From: Flaccisagitta enflata
Taxonomy: Eukaryota > Chaetognatha > Sagittoidea > Aphragmophora
Direction of reading: 5' to 3'
DNA length: 64,000 nt
NCBI GenBank assembly: GCA_965153355.1
Contig: OZ231127.1
Coordinates: forward strand, 80,228,001 to 80,292,000
The position numbers were made by a program, and so were the translations under genes. Below are positions 63,886 through 64,000 of this stretch, piece after piece. The notes below the pieces were generated by a model, which ran no database searches, was not told the origin of the DNA, and saw only the letters and a list, made by a program, of their open reading frames with translations. How positions within the stretch are numbered: the first letter of the stretch is position 1; every line of letters starts with the position of its first letter.

Positions 63886-64000
63886 TCATTTCATTTAAAT
63901 ATCGTTGTTTTTTTTTTCTAATAGCATCGAAGGATGTATGGTGGTATATCGCTCAGGTTTGAGTCAAACTTAGTCTTTTGTTTTGTTTTTTTCTTTTTTT

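Noticed and set aside
63935-63960. Possible micro-exon (SKDVWWYIAQ) between CTAATAG and a GTTTGAG donor
   Set aside because: Splice-like borders exist, but it is only about 30 bp and no neighbouring exons were identified before the window ends.

Overview
This is animal nuclear DNA. It has GT-AG introns, small exons in long AT-rich introns, animal-type LINEs (CR1 and an L2/CR1-like element), many small DNA transposons and an extreme density of microsatellites. The gene content (a creatinase-type enzyme and two glycosaminoglycan-type sulfotransferases) and repeat style suggest an invertebrate, probably marine, but I cannot name a species. No rRNA gene, intact tRNA gene or CRISPR array was seen.

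Four protein-coding genes can be assembled exon by exon, with every splice phase agreeing. (1) 9614-4545, minus: a 247-residue type II or secreted protein with one F5/8 type C (discoidin-like) domain, 5 exons. (2) 19383-34420, plus: a 467-residue creatinase-type (M24, metal-site-lacking) enzyme with a likely mitochondrial leader, 10 exons. (3) 51479-38171, minus: a 422-residue Golgi carbohydrate sulfotransferase of the CHST8-14/HNK1ST type, 7 exons, 5' end uncertain. (4) 52056-58390, plus: a 496-residue CHST15-like sulfotransferase, 4 exons. Genes 3 and 4 are divergent, with about 0.58 kb between their start codons. If gene 3 is a chondroitin 4-sulfotransferase, it would make the substrate of gene 4, giving a two-gene chondroitin sulfate E module. 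This is inference.

The most unusual feature is the creatinase gene. Three of its exon-intron boundaries have been tandemly amplified together with their splice sites. Exon 4 (acceptor side) has 46 copies of exactly 82 bp, exon 5 (donor side) about 14 copies of about 61 bp decaying with distance, and exon 7 (acceptor side) 7 intronic copies of 31 bp. A 5'-truncated LINE sits cleanly inside the 82-bp array, and its reverse-transcriptase frame is in phase with the upstream creatinase exons.

Layout: 1-4.4 kb repeats and a foldback element; 4.5-9.6 kb gene 1; 10-19 kb transposon-derived and satellite-like DNA; 19.4-34.4 kb creatinase; 34.6-38 kb hAT-like and other MITEs; 38.2-51.5 kb gene 3, with a CR1 LINE in intron 1; 52.1-58.4 kb gene 4, whose third intron is nested transposons; 58.4-64 kb repeats with no gene recognised.

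Recurrent repeat families named here: A (palindromic ends around TCGCGTGCACGCGA, GGACGGACC-rich core), B (ends containing CGGCCCCGAAGGGGCCG, 19-20 bp internal repeats), C (long foldback with core GTCRCACTATATACTT), D (ends GGGCGTGTTTCTAGT, TAA target duplication) and several TA-flanked MITEs.
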